A stretch of DNA of 51,665 bases from Streptosporangium nondiastaticum (GCF_003011965.1 NZ_PXWG01000040.1:1-51665); one strand, 5' to 3'; positions 25,004-33,754 are shown, counted from the stretch's first letter. Program-made: numbers and translations. The notes: generated by a model not told the origin, from the letters alone.

Positions 25004-25441
25004 CTACGGCCAGACGAGGCAGTAGGGCTGGTGGCCGTTCTCGTGGAGGCGGTGGGAGAAGTCCTGCCACTCGCGCAGGAGCTGGTAGACGCCGAAGGCG
25101 TCGCGGGGGCCGCCGCGGTCGGGGACGGTGGACCAGATGAAGGCGGCGGCGCCGACGGACTCCTCGCCGATGCCGCGCAGCGGGTCGACGACGGTCATGG
25201 GCAGTTTGACGACGGCGTAGTCGGGGTGGAGGACGACCAGTTCGAGCGGGGGGACCTTGTGCAGGGGTATGCCCTCGATGCCGGTGAGCACCATGGCGGC
25301 CACGGTCTCCGGCTTGATGCGGGTGAACATGCCGCCCATGCCGAGCTCGTCGCCGCCGAGCTCCTCGGGGCGCATGGAGATGGGGACGTTCGCCGCGGCC
25401 GCGCTGTTGGGTGCCCCGAAGTACTTGTAGGTCACCCCCAC
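25004..25441 (-). CDS. Conserved protein of unknown function next to hemL
   Basis: Not recognised. From GTG 25441 the product is 145 residues beginning VGVTYKYFGAP, soluble, with FTRIKPETVAAMVLTGIEGI, LELVVLHPDYAVVKLPMTVVD and a Trp/His-rich end (REWQDFSHRLHENGHQPYC). The frame is open much further up (to 25708), through a Ser-Ser-Thr repeat and an Arg-rich stretch. GTG 25441 is preferred because AGGAG (25453-25449) lies 7 nt upstream, while the upstream ATGs have poor ribosome sites. If ATG 25543 were used, a 34-residue Ser/Thr repeat tail would be added. It is divergent from hemL; I cannot link it to heme synthesis. Confidence 0.6.
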   Translation of the reverse strand: MGVTYKYFGAPNSAAAANVPISMRPEELGGDELGMGGMFTRIKPETVAAMVLTGIEGIPLHKVPPLELVVLHPDYAVVKLPMTVVDPLRGIGEESVGAAAFIWSTVPDRGGPRDAFGVYQLLREWQDFSHRLHENGHQPYCLVWP

Positions 25442-25453
25442 GCGGCCGCTCCT

Positions 25454-25550
25454 GTTTCCTGTGCTGTTCGTGTTGCTCGTCTTGCCCGTGCTGCTCGTGC
25501 TGCCCGTACTGCTCGTGCTGCTCGTACTGCTCGTACTGCTCATGTTGTCC
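25454..25550. repeat. Degenerate 9-bp tandem repeat (Ser-Ser-Thr coding on the minus strand)
   Basis: About ten units of AGCAGTACG-like sequence on the minus strand, encoding repeated SST/GST if translated. Several differences between units are AGC/AGT changes, silent in that frame; units nearer 25454 are more diverged. Confidence 0.8.
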
Positions 25551-25734
25551 GTGCTGTCGGGGAGCTGCTCCTCGCGCCGGTCGCGCCGGCCCCTGTGGCG
25601 GCCCCTGCGGGCCTGCCGGGCGCGCTCGGGGCCCAGGTCACCGGTGCCCTCACCCAGTCCGCCACCGCGCTGCATATCTCCACCTGACCGCTTTTTCCTA
25701 CGCAGCACTGCCCCCGCCGCGCAACCCGATCATC

Positions 25735-25803
25735 GTCTCAGAGACCTCCCCCGTGCACAGCGTGCGAAACGCCCGGAGCCTAGTCCGGGTGAGGCTCTGA
25801 GAC
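25735..25803. promoter_or_regulatory. Inverted repeat enclosing the hemL leader
   Basis: GTCTCAGAG (25735-25743) and CTCTGAGAC (25795-25803) are perfect complements. The right arm ends one base before ATG 25805, where a ribosome site would be, so pairing could mask initiation. Confidence 0.35.
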
Positions 25804-25804
25804 C

Positions 25805-27139
25805 ATGGCTAGCGTGAGCTACCCATACCCCATGCAAGCGCCAGTCTCGCAGACACTCTTCGACCGCGCCGCTGTCGTGACGCCCGGCGGCGTGAACTCC
25901 CCGGTCAGGGCTTTCCGGGCCGTGGGTGGTACGCCCCGGTTCATGGTGTCCGGCACCGGTCCGTACCTCACTGATGCCGACGGCCGGGAGTACGTCGACC
26001 TCGTGTGCTCGTGGGGGCCGATGATCCTCGGGCACGCGCACCCCGAGGTGATCGCGGCCGTCCAGGAGGCGGTGGCCCGGGGGACGTCCTTCGGTACGCC
26101 GGGTGAGGGGGAGGTCGCGCTCGCCGAGGAGATCGTCGCGCGCGTCGAGCCCGTGGAGCAGGTGCGCCTGGTGTCGTCGGGCACCGAGGCGACGATGTCG
26201 GCGATCCGGCTGGCGCGCGGGTTCACCGGCCGCGCCAAGGTGATCAAGTTCGCGGGCTGCTACCACGGTCACGTGGACGCGCTGCTGGCCGCGGCGGGCT
26301 CGGGCGTGGCGACGTTCGGGCTGCCGGACACGCCGGGCGTCACGGGCGCGCAGGCCGGGGACACCATCGTGCTGCCGTACAACGACCTGGAGGCCGTGCA
26401 CGAGGCCTTCCACGCCTTCCCGGGCGAGATCGCCTGTGTGATCACGGAGGCGTCGCCGGGCAACATGGGCGTGGTGCCGCCGCTGCCGGGCTTCAACCAG
26501 GGGCTGAAGGACGCGTGCGCCAAGAACGGCGCGCTGTTCATCTCCGACGAGGTGATGACGGGTTTCCGCACGTCGAAGGCGGGCTGGTACGGCGTCGACG
26601 GCGTGAAGCCGGATCTGATGACGTTCGGCAAGGTGATGGGCGGCGGCTTCCCGGCGGCGGCGTTCGGCGGCCGGGCCGATGTGATGGCGCACCTGGCTCC
26701 GGCGGGCCCGGTCTACCAGGCGGGCACGCTGTCGGGTAACCCGGTGGCGACGGCGGCGGGCCTGGCGCAGCTGCGGCTGCTGGACGACGCGGCGTACGAG
26801 AAGGTCGACGCGGTGTCCGCGGAGATCAGCGGTCTGGTGAGCGAGGCGCTGACCAAGCAGGGCGTGGCGCACCGCCTGCAGACGGCGAGCAACATGTTCT
26901 CGGTGTTCTTCACCGGGCGCGAGGTGCGGAACTACGACGACGCGCGGGGGCAGGAGGCGTTCCGGTTCAACGCGTTCTTCCACTCGATGCTGTCGCAGGG
27001 CGTGTATCTGCCGCCGTCGGCGTTCGAGTCGTGGTTCGTCTCGACGGCGCACGACGCGGCGGCGGTGGAGCGGATCGCGGCGGCGCTGCCGGCGGCGGCG
27101 CGCGCGGCGGCCGAGGCGACCGAGGAGGGGGCGAAGTGA
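25805..27139 (+). CDS. hemL: Glutamate-1-semialdehyde 2,1-aminomutase
   Basis: A 444-residue PLP enzyme converting glutamate-1-semialdehyde (made by HemA) into 5-aminolevulinate. It has VTPGGVNSPVRAFRAVGG at the N-terminus, VSSGTEATMSAIRLARG (PLP phosphate binding), FAGCYHGHVD, ISDEVMTGFR, and the Schiff-base lysine in TFGKVMGGGFPAAAFGG near 275. It is intact and full length. The start is ATG 25805; ATG 25832 is possible. It overlaps the following histidine-phosphatase gene by GTGA, so the two are translationally coupled. In this window it lies about 10 kb from the rest of the heme genes. Confidence 0.95.
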   Translation: MASVSYPYPMQAPVSQTLFDRAAVVTPGGVNSPVRAFRAVGGTPRFMVSGTGPYLTDADGREYVDLVCSWGPMILGHAHPEVIAAVQEAVARGTSFGTPGEGEVALAEEIVARVEPVEQVRLVSSGTEATMSAIRLARGFTGRAKVIKFAGCYHGHVDALLAAAGSGVATFGLPDTPGVTGAQAGDTIVLPYNDLEAVHEAFHAFPGEIACVITEASPGNMGVVPPLPGFNQGLKDACAKNGALFISDEVMTGFRTSKAGWYGVDGVKPDLMTFGKVMGGGFPAAAFGGRADVMAHLAPAGPVYQAGTLSGNPVATAAGLAQLRLLDDAAYEKVDAVSAEISGLVSEALTKQGVAHRLQTASNMFSVFFTGREVRNYDDARGQEAFRFNAFFHSMLSQGVYLPPSAFESWFVSTAHDAAAVERIAAALPAAARAAAEATEEGAK

Positions 27140-27840
27140 GCCGGGAGAAGGACGCGGAGCGGGGGCGGGACGACATCACGGTCGTGCACCTGATGCGTCA
27201 TGGCGAGGTCCACAACCCGGAGGGCGTGCTTTACGGGCGGCGGGCCGGCTATCACCTGTCGGACCTGGGCCGCCGGATGGCGGACCGGGTGGCGGAGCAC
27301 CTGGCGGGGCGGGACATCACCCATGTGGTGGCGTCGCCGCTGGAGCGGGCGCAGGAGACGGCCTCGCCGATCGCCAAGACGCACGGGCTGGACCTGGCGA
27401 CGGACGAGCGGCTGATCGAGGCGGCGAACGTCTTCGAGGGCAAGACGTTCGGGGTCGGTGACGGTGCGCTGAAGAAGCCGGCGAACTGGAAGTACCTGAC
27501 GAATCCTTTCCGCCCGTCGTGGGGCGAGCCGTACGTCGAGCAGGTCGTGCGGATGATGAGCGCGCTGGACGCGGCGAAGGACGCGGCGCGTGGTCATGAG
27601 GCGGTGTGCGTGAGCCACCAGCTGCCGATCTGGATCGTGCGGAGCTTCGTGGAGCGGCGGCGGCTGTGGCACGACCCGCGGAAGCGGGAGTGCACGCTGG
27701 CGAGCCTGACGACGTTCACCTATAGGGGGGACAAGATCGTGTCGGTGGGGTACAGCGAACCGGCCCGGGATCTGGTGCCGGCGCATCTCCTCGCGGGGGC
27801 CAAGCCGGTGAAGGGCGGGCCCAAGGCGTTCGGCGCCTGA
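27136..27840 (+). CDS. Histidine phosphatase family protein (phosphoglycerate-mutase-like)
   Basis: A 234-residue branch-1 histidine phosphatase: catalytic LMRHGEVHN near residue 16, the second-histidine block AVCVSHQLPIWIVRSF near 157, and the SPLERAQETA conserved segment. These enzymes remove phosphate from small molecules; true phosphoglycerate mutase is a different branch, so the substrate is open. The GTG start overlaps the hemL stop, with GAGGAGGGG upstream. The co-occurrence with hemL is typical in Streptomyces but unexplained. Confidence 0.88.
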   Translation: MSREKDAERGRDDITVVHLMRHGEVHNPEGVLYGRRAGYHLSDLGRRMADRVAEHLAGRDITHVVASPLERAQETASPIAKTHGLDLATDERLIEAANVFEGKTFGVGDGALKKPANWKYLTNPFRPSWGEPYVEQVVRMMSALDAAKDAARGHEAVCVSHQLPIWIVRSFVERRRLWHDPRKRECTLASLTTFTYRGDKIVSVGYSEPARDLVPAHLLAGAKPVKGGPKAFGA

Positions 27841-27852
27841 AGCCCTTTCGGC

Positions 27853-27942
27853 GGAGTACGGGTTGCTCCGTAAGGCGGCTGCGGCTGCGTAAATGCGGGG
27901 CAACTCCGTAAAGACGGGGGAAACTGCGCAACCGCCGTACTC
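27853..27942. promoter_or_regulatory. Structured leader/operator region before the Tat lipoprotein gene
   Basis: GGAGTACGGGTTGC (27853-27866) and GCAACCGCCGTACTC (27928-27942) form an inverted repeat with a small bulge. Between them CCGTAA occurs twice and GCGTAA once, together with a CAACT/AAACT pair. An AT-rich TTTTATATGG patch (27967-27976), possibly a -10 region, follows. Role unknown. Confidence 0.4.
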
Positions 27943-28018
27943 GACGCGCCCTCTCACGCAATGTCGTTTTATATGGACGACAACGGCGTGGGGCACGGCG
28001 AGTACGGACGGAGTCGAC

Positions 28019-29233
28019 ATGCGCGACATCAGCCGGCGGGGTCTCCTCGGTTGGGGCGTGGGAGCGGCCGCGGCGCTGGGCGGCGTCGCGGGCTGCTCCT
28101 CCGCCGCGGCCCCCGAAGAGCGGCGCAGCGGTCCGGCGGCGAAGGCCGTCGAGCGGGCCAAGGCGAGGCCGATCGGCGACGGTTCGACGGCGGACGCGGG
28201 GCCGCAGCCCAATCAGCCGCCGGAGCCCGAGCGGCTGGAGCCGGGGCAGAAGCCGCCGCAGTTCGTGATCTTCTCGTGGGACGGGGCGGGCGAGGTCGGC
28301 AACGGGCTCTTCCCGCGCTTCCGGAAGCTGGCGCAGGACCACAACGCGCGGATGACGTTCTTCCTGTCCGGGCTGTATCTGCTGCCCGAGTCGAAGCGGC
28401 ACCGCTACAAGCCGCCGAACAACCCGGTCGGCGCCTCCGACATCGGTTACCTCACCGACGAGCACGTCCGGGCGACGCTCGCGAACGTGCGGGAGGCGTG
28501 GCTGGAGGGGCATGAGATCGGCACCCACTTCAACGGTCACTTCTGTTCGGGGGAGGGGTCGGTCGGCCGGTGGGAGGGGGAGGACTGGGAGTCGGAGATC
28601 GAGCAGGCGGTCTCGTTCGTCACGGAGTGGCGGACGAACACGGGGTTCAGTGATCTGGAGCCGCTGCCGTTCGACTACCGCAAGGAGCTGGTGGGCGCGC
28701 GGACGCCGTGTCTGCTGGGGCAGGACAACCTGCTGCCGACGGCGGCGAAGCTCGGCTGGCGCTACGACGCGAGTTCTCCGGGCGGGACGCAGGTGTGGCC
28801 GTCGAAGAAGCACGGTCTGTGGGATCTCCCGCTGCAGCAGATTCCCTTTCCCGGGCATTCGTTCGAAGTCCTGTCGATGGACTACAACATCCTCGCCAAT
28901 CAGTCGAAGAACACGACGCGCGGCCCTTCGGTGCACTATCCGGAATGGCGGCAGCAGGCGACGGAGTCCTATCTCGCCGGATTCGAGCGGGCGTACGAGA
29001 CGAATCGCGCGCCGTTCTTCATCGGCAACCACTTCGAGGAGTGGAACGGCGGCATTTATATGGATGCGGTGGAGGAAGCTCTGAAACGCATCGCCGACGA
29101 TCAGTACAAGGACGTGCGGCTGGTCTCCTTCCGCCAGTTCGTGGACTGGCTGGACGCCCAGGATCCGGCCGTGCTGCGCGGCCTGCGCCGGCTGGAGGTC
29201 GGCGAGAAGTGGCACGCCGGGGTGGCGGCCTGA
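28019..29233 (+). CDS. Tat-exported lipoprotein, polysaccharide-deacetylase-like
   Basis: A 404-residue exported protein. The N-terminus MRDISRRGLLGWGVGAAAAL is a twin-arginine signal and VAGCSS a lipobox (Cys near 27). After a Pro/Glu-rich linker, FVIFSWDGAGEVGN begins a NodB-like carbohydrate-esterase fold; ARMTFFLSGLYLLP and HEIGTHFNGHF are its counterparts of the family's D-x-TFF and metal-His motifs. The usual TFDDG is replaced by SWDGAG, so metal binding may differ. Likely anchored outside the membrane, acting on cell-wall or other polysaccharides. ATG 28019 has GGAG about 6 nt upstream and starts the Tat signal; upstream in-frame starts are rejected. Confidence 0.8.
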   Translation: MRDISRRGLLGWGVGAAAALGGVAGCSSAAAPEERRSGPAAKAVERAKARPIGDGSTADAGPQPNQPPEPERLEPGQKPPQFVIFSWDGAGEVGNGLFPRFRKLAQDHNARMTFFLSGLYLLPESKRHRYKPPNNPVGASDIGYLTDEHVRATLANVREAWLEGHEIGTHFNGHFCSGEGSVGRWEGEDWESEIEQAVSFVTEWRTNTGFSDLEPLPFDYRKELVGARTPCLLGQDNLLPTAAKLGWRYDASSPGGTQVWPSKKHGLWDLPLQQIPFPGHSFEVLSMDYNILANQSKNTTRGPSVHYPEWRQQATESYLAGFERAYETNRAPFFIGNHFEEWNGGIYMDAVEEALKRIADDQYKDVRLVSFRQFVDWLDAQDPAVLRGLRRLEVGEKWHAGVAA

Positions 29234-29330
29234 CCGCCCGCACACCCGCCTCCCGGGGCCCCGCCGGGCGCCGGTTCGCGTCACAGGGGGGCGCGGAAGA
29301 TCCCTAAACGGACCATGCGAAACTTTTCAC

Positions 29331-29954
29331 ATGAGTGCCTGCCGCGCCTTTCGACGCCCCGGACCACGCCGGCGTATCACCATGCCGGCCATCCTCGCCG
29401 CCGCCGCGGCCCTGTCCCTGACCGCCTGCGGCTCGGGCGACAACCCCAAGAGCGGCGGCCAGACCCAGTTCGTGCAGGGCACGGGCGGCGTGAGCGTCGT
29501 CAGCGACAAGGGCGGGCGGCAGGACGCGCCCGACCTCTCCGGCAAGACGCTGGAGGGCAAGGAACTCGACATCGCCAAGGACTACAAGGGCAAGATCGTC
29601 GTCCTTAACGTCTGGGGCTCGTGGTGCTCCCCGTGCCGCGCCGAGGCCAAGAACCTCGTCAACGTCGCCAACGACTACAAGGACAAGGGCGTCCAGTTCG
29701 TCGGGCTCAACACCCGCGACTCCGACCCCGCCCCGGCGATCAAGTTCGAGAAGGAGTTCGAGGTCCCGTACCCGAGCCTCTACGACTCGGCCGGCAAGCT
29801 CCTGCTGCGCTTCCCCGCGGGCAGCCTCAACCCCCAGTCCATCCCCTCCACCGTCTTCATCGACCGCGACGGGAAGATCGCCGCGCGGGCGATCAAGGCG
29901 CTGACCGAGGAAGAGCTCCGCAAGACGCTCGACCCGCTGGTCGCGGAGAAGTGA
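29331..29954 (+). CDS. resA: ResA/TlpA-like thioredoxin lipoprotein for cytochrome c maturation
   Basis: A 207-residue membrane-anchored thiol-disulfide protein. Basic N-terminus, the hydrophobic stretch MPAILAAAAALSLTAC with lipobox Cys near 33, then a TlpA/ResA domain. The strand VVLNVWGSWCSPCRAEAKNL carries the redox pair C99/C102, with the cis-Pro segment near QSIPSTVFIDRDG. It would reduce the CxxCH disulfide of apocytochrome c before heme attachment, using electrons passed on by CcdA, whose gene follows 4 bp later. ATG 29331 has no clear ribosome site. Confidence 0.9.
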   Translation: MSACRAFRRPGPRRRITMPAILAAAAALSLTACGSGDNPKSGGQTQFVQGTGGVSVVSDKGGRQDAPDLSGKTLEGKELDIAKDYKGKIVVLNVWGSWCSPCRAEAKNLVNVANDYKDKGVQFVGLNTRDSDPAPAIKFEKEFEVPYPSLYDSAGKLLLRFPAGSLNPQSIPSTVFIDRDGKIAARAIKALTEEELRKTLDPLVAEK

Positions 29955-29958
29955 TCCG

Positions 29959-30741
29959 GTGACCCCCGCCACCTCCGCCGCCGTCACGGTCGCCGTCGGC
30001 GAGATGAACCAGACGGTGCTCTCCGGGGCGCTGCTGCTGGCCCTGCCCGTCGCCCTGTTCGGCGGGCTGGTCTCGTTCTTCTCGCCGTGCGTGCTGCCGC
30101 TCGTCCCCGGCTACCTCTCCTACGTGACGGGGGTCAGCGGGGCGGATCTGGCCGAGTCCCGCAAGGGCCGGATGCTCGCCGGGTCCACCCTCTTCGTGCT
30201 CGGCTTCACCTTCGTCTTCGTCTCCATGGGCACGCTCTTCGGCTGGGTCGGCCGGGCGCTGCTGGTCCACCAGGAGACGATCACCAAGGTGATGGGGGTC
30301 CTCACCATCGCGATGGGCCTCGCCTTCATGGGTCTGCTCAACAGATTCGGGCAGCGCGAGTTCCGCTTCCACACCCGGCCCACCATGGGCCTGGTGGGGG
30401 CGCCCCTGCTGGGCGCGCTCTTCGGGCTGGGCTGGGCGCCGTGCATCGGCCCGACGCTCGCCTCCGTCCTCTCCCTCTCCTCCACCCAGGCCAGCGCCGG
30501 GCGCGGCGCGCTGCTGACCGTCGCCTACTGCCTCGGCCTGGGCCTGCCGTTCATCCTGAGCGCGGTGGCCTTCCGGCGCGCGCTCGGCGCGTTCGGCTGG
30601 GTCAAGCGGCACTATGCATGGGTCATGCGCGCCGGCGGGCTGATGCTGGTCGTCGTCGGCGTGCTCCTCGTCACGGGGGTGTGGGACAGCATGATCCGCG
30701 AACTGCAGACGTGGTCCAGCTCTTTCTCCCCCGAGGTCTGA
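29959..30741 (+). CDS. ccdA: CcdA-family transmembrane thiol-disulfide transporter
   Basis: A 260-residue polytopic protein with about six helices. LFGGLVSFFSPCVLPLVPGYL contains the first redox cysteine in the classic SPCVLPLVPGY motif; the second is in GLGWAPCIGPTLASVL. It carries reducing equivalents from cytoplasmic thioredoxin across the membrane to ResA. The start is GTG 29959, 4 bp after the resA stop; resB follows 5 bp after its stop. Confidence 0.93.
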   Translation: MTPATSAAVTVAVGEMNQTVLSGALLLALPVALFGGLVSFFSPCVLPLVPGYLSYVTGVSGADLAESRKGRMLAGSTLFVLGFTFVFVSMGTLFGWVGRALLVHQETITKVMGVLTIAMGLAFMGLLNRFGQREFRFHTRPTMGLVGAPLLGALFGLGWAPCIGPTLASVLSLSSTQASAGRGALLTVAYCLGLGLPFILSAVAFRRALGAFGWVKRHYAWVMRAGGLMLVVVGVLLVTGVWDSMIRELQTWSSSFSPEV

Positions 30742-30746
30742 TGTAA

Positions 30747-32525
30747 ATGGGCACGACAGAGACACCCCCCGCCGCCGACGGCGCGGCCGACGAGACGGAC
30801 GCCGCGGCCGCCGGCTCGCGGCTGTCCACGGCCCCCGAGGAGGAGCGCGGCCAGGCCGTGCCCGGCTCCTTCGGCGGCGTCCGCAAGCCCGGCGCGTTCG
30901 GGTACGCGGCCTGGGCCGCGCGCGAGACGATCGGCTGGGCCCGCTGGTTCTGGCGGCAGCTGACCTCCATGCGGGTCGCCCTGATCCTGCTGTTCCTGCT
31001 CTCGCTCGCGACCGTCCCCGGCTCGCTCGTCCCGCAGACCAGCGTGGACGCGGTCAAGGCCGAGGGGTGGCGCAAGTCCCACGAGACCCTCGGCCCGCTC
31101 TACGACAAGCTCGGCCTGTTCCACGTCTACAGCTCGGTGTGGTTCTCCGCGATCTACATCCTGCTGTTCACGTCCCTCGTCGGCTGCATCGTCCCGCGCA
31201 CCTGGCAGTTCGTCGGCCAGCTCCGCGGCCGCCCGCCGGCCGCCCCCCGCAACCTCAGGCGCCTGCCCGCCCACACCACGTGGCGCACGGACGCCGAGCC
31301 CGAGCAGGTCCTGGCCGCGGCCCGCACGCTCCTGAAGAAGCGCCGTTTCCGCACCGAGCCGGGCAGCGACTCCGTGGCCTCCGAGAAGGGCTACCTCCGC
31401 GAGGCCGGCAACCTCGTCTTCCACATCGCGCTCATCGTGCTGCTGATCGCCTTCGCCTCCGGGCAGCTGTGGAAGTCCGAGGGCCAGAAGCTGATCGTCG
31501 AGGGCGACGGCTTCGCGAACACGCTCGTCCAGTACGACGACTTCAAGTCCGGCTCGCTGTTCACGGCCGACGACCTCAAGCCCTTCAGCTTCTACCTCGA
31601 CGACTTCGAGGCCACGTACGAGCGCACCGGCCCCCAGCGCGGCACCCCGCGCACCTACGAGGCCCACGTCACCTACCACGAGGGCGCCGACGGGCCCGGC
31701 CGCAAGGCCACGGTCAAGGTCAACGAGCCGCTGGAGACCTCCGGCTCGAAGGTCTACCTGATCGGCCACGGCTACGCGCCCGTCGTCACCGTCCGCGACG
31801 GCCAGGGCGACGTCGCCTTCCGCGGCGGCATCCCGTCCCTGCCGATCGACAACAACATCACCGAGTCGACCGTCCTCAAGGTCGGCGACTACCGCACCAA
31901 GGACGGCAAGAAGGACCAGATCGGCTTCAAGGGCAACTTCGTGCCCACCCTGGACCTGAAGACCGGCACCATGCTGTCCCAGTTCCCCGACCTGGACAAT
32001 CCGCGCCTCGTCCTCACCGCCTACCACGGCTGGCTCGGCACCAACAGCGGCACGCCGCAGAACGTCTACCAGCTCGACGTGTCCAAGATGCAGCAGTTCA
32101 AGGACAAGGACGGCAACCCCTTCGCGCAGGCCCTCAAGGTCGGCGACACCATGACGCTGCCCGACGGCGGCACCCTGAAGTTCGAGGGCATCAAGCCCTG
32201 GGCCACCTTCCAGATCTCCCAGCAGCCCGGCAACAGCACCGCCCTCGCCGGCGCGGTCGCGGCCCTCGCCGGCGTCGCCGGCTCCCTGTTCATCCAGCGC
32301 CGCCGCGTCTGGGTGCGGGCCGTCCGCGGCAAGGACGGCCACACCGTCGTCGAGCTGGCCGGCCTCGGCCGCAGCGAGTCCGCGAAGCTCCCCGAGGAGC
32401 TCGCCGACCTCGCCGCCGCCCTCCAGGCCGACGCCCCGCCCGTGACCGCCACGGACGCCCCCGACCCCGCGGAGTCCGCAGAGTCCGCGGATCCCTCCGC
32501 AGCATCCGAAGGAGCGCGCGCGTGA
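30747..32525 (+). CDS. resB: ResB-like cytochrome c synthetase subunit
   Basis: A 592-residue System II heme-lyase component. An acidic, low-complexity N-terminal 60 residues precedes membrane segments (MRVALILLFLLSLATVPGSL, then SAIYILLFTSLVGCIV and FHIALIVLLIAFASGQLW). A large extracytoplasmic domain (about 250-490) follows, then a last helix (ALAGAVAALAGVAGSLFI) and a cytoplasmic tail. With CcsB it moves heme outward and attaches it to CxxCH of cytochrome c. ATG 30747 has GAGG 10 nt upstream. It overlaps ccsB by GTGA. The last 40 residues are Asp/Pro/Ser-rich. Confidence 0.92.
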   Translation: MGTTETPPAADGAADETDAAAAGSRLSTAPEEERGQAVPGSFGGVRKPGAFGYAAWAARETIGWARWFWRQLTSMRVALILLFLLSLATVPGSLVPQTSVDAVKAEGWRKSHETLGPLYDKLGLFHVYSSVWFSAIYILLFTSLVGCIVPRTWQFVGQLRGRPPAAPRNLRRLPAHTTWRTDAEPEQVLAAARTLLKKRRFRTEPGSDSVASEKGYLREAGNLVFHIALIVLLIAFASGQLWKSEGQKLIVEGDGFANTLVQYDDFKSGSLFTADDLKPFSFYLDDFEATYERTGPQRGTPRTYEAHVTYHEGADGPGRKATVKVNEPLETSGSKVYLIGHGYAPVVTVRDGQGDVAFRGGIPSLPIDNNITESTVLKVGDYRTKDGKKDQIGFKGNFVPTLDLKTGTMLSQFPDLDNPRLVLTAYHGWLGTNSGTPQNVYQLDVSKMQQFKDKDGNPFAQALKVGDTMTLPDGGTLKFEGIKPWATFQISQQPGNSTALAGAVAALAGVAGSLFIQRRRVWVRAVRGKDGHTVVELAGLGRSESAKLPEELADLAAALQADAPPVTATDAPDPAESAESADPSAASEGARA

Positions 32526-33673
32526 TCGCCATCGCTGCCGCAGCCAACGAGAACCTGGCCCACATCAGTAACGTACTGATCTATTCGGCCATGGCCGTCT
32601 ACACCCTGGCCTTCCTCGCCCACATCGCCGAGTGGGTGTTCGGCAGCCGGAGCGCCGTCGGCCGCACCGCCGCCGCGATCACCACCGAGGCCGGGGCCGC
32701 CCGCGCCGCCGCGGGCGCGAGCGCCCAGGGCGGCGGCACCGCCGTCCTGGAGCGCCCCAAGGTCGTCACCCGCGCCGCCACCGGCAGCCGCGACGTGCCC
32801 GACGGCCCCGGCGCCGCCGGCACCAGCGAGAAGGGCGACGTCTACGGCCGCATCGCCGTCTCCCTGACCGTGCTGTCCTTCCTGCTCCACGCGGGCTCGG
32901 TGCTCACCCGGGCGCTGTCCGTGCAGCGCGCCCCCTGGGGCAACATGTACGAGTTCTCCACGACCTTCGGCATGACGGTCGTCGGCGTCTACCTCGGCCT
33001 GCTGGCCTTCAAGAAGAACGTGCGCTGGCTCGGCCTCCCGCTGACCACCACGATCCTCCTCGACCTCGGCCTCGCCGTCTCCGTGCTCTACACCGAGAGC
33101 GACCAGCTCGTCCCGGCCCTCCACTCGTACTGGCTGTGGATCCACGTCTCCACCGCGATCCTGTGCGGCGCCGCGTTCTGGGTCGGCGCCTGCTCCACCC
33201 TGCTCTACCTCTTCCGCGACGGCTACGAGGCCCGCCTCGTCGAGGGCCGCACCGGCGCCGGCCTCCGCCGCTACCTGGACGAGCTGCCCCAGGACCGCCG
33301 TTACGCCCGCTTCAAGGCCAAGCTCGCGCTGCGCACCGACAACCCCATGTCGCGCCTGCCCGCCGCCGCCACCCTCGACAAGCTGGGCTACCGCATCAAC
33401 GCCACGGTCTTCCCGCTGTGGACGTTCACGATCATCGCCGGCGCCATCTGGGCCGAGGCCGCCTGGGGCCGCTACTGGGGCTGGGACCCCAAGGAGGTCT
33501 GGTCCTTCATCACCTGGGTCGCCTACGCCTGCTTCCTGCACGCCCGCGCCACCGCCGGCTGGAAGGGCCGCAAGGCCGCCTACATCGCCCTGGCCGCCTT
33601 CGGCTGCTACATCTTCAACTACTACGGCGTGAACATCTTCGTCACCGGCAAGCACTCGTACGCCGGAGTCTGA
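32522..33673 (+). CDS. ccsB: Cytochrome c biogenesis protein CcsB (ResC/CcsA-like heme handler)
   Basis: A 383-residue multi-helix protein with the tryptophan-rich WWD heme-binding motif (WGRYWGWDPKEVWSFITW, near 318-335) that defines the heme-handling family. Conserved-looking histidines lie in helices on either side (LLHAGSVLTR; SYWLWIHVSTAI; CFLHARATAGW). An Ala/Gly/Thr-rich cytoplasmic loop (about 45-100) is typical of actinobacterial members. The start GTG 32522 overlaps the resB stop. It is the last gene of the resA-ccdA-resB-ccsB operon, followed by an 18-bp hairpin. Confidence 0.93.
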   Translation: MIAIAAAANENLAHISNVLIYSAMAVYTLAFLAHIAEWVFGSRSAVGRTAAAITTEAGAARAAAGASAQGGGTAVLERPKVVTRAATGSRDVPDGPGAAGTSEKGDVYGRIAVSLTVLSFLLHAGSVLTRALSVQRAPWGNMYEFSTTFGMTVVGVYLGLLAFKKNVRWLGLPLTTTILLDLGLAVSVLYTESDQLVPALHSYWLWIHVSTAILCGAAFWVGACSTLLYLFRDGYEARLVEGRTGAGLRRYLDELPQDRRYARFKAKLALRTDNPMSRLPAAATLDKLGYRINATVFPLWTFTIIAGAIWAEAAWGRYWGWDPKEVWSFITWVAYACFLHARATAGWKGRKAAYIALAAFGCYIFNYYGVNIFVTGKHSYAGV

Positions 33674-33693
33674 CCGGCGCGCATCCCCTCGTA

Positions 33694-33735
33694 CGGCCCG
33701 TTTCCCGCGCTTCCCGGAGCGCGGGGGACGGGCCG
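33694..33735 (+). terminator. Terminator of the cytochrome c maturation operon
   Basis: An 18-bp stem (33694-33711 with 33718-33735, two G-T wobbles) with a 6-nt loop, 21 nt after the ccsB stop codon. Confidence 0.8.
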
Positions 33736-33754
33736 CGGTGGTAGAGCTGGGGGT

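Larger units (their letters stand above)
25442..25804. other. Gap between the unknown gene and hemL
   Basis: 363 bp if the unknown gene starts at 25441. It holds a 9-bp-unit tandem repeat (25454-25550), an Arg-rich open frame of doubtful reality on the minus strand, a TTTTT stretch near 25693, and a 9-bp inverted repeat around the hemL leader (25735-25803). Confidence 0.5.

Noticed and set aside
25454..25550. CRISPR-like repeats
   Set aside because: Contiguous 9-bp units without spacers; a minisatellite, not a CRISPR array. No other spaced repeat array was seen in the window.
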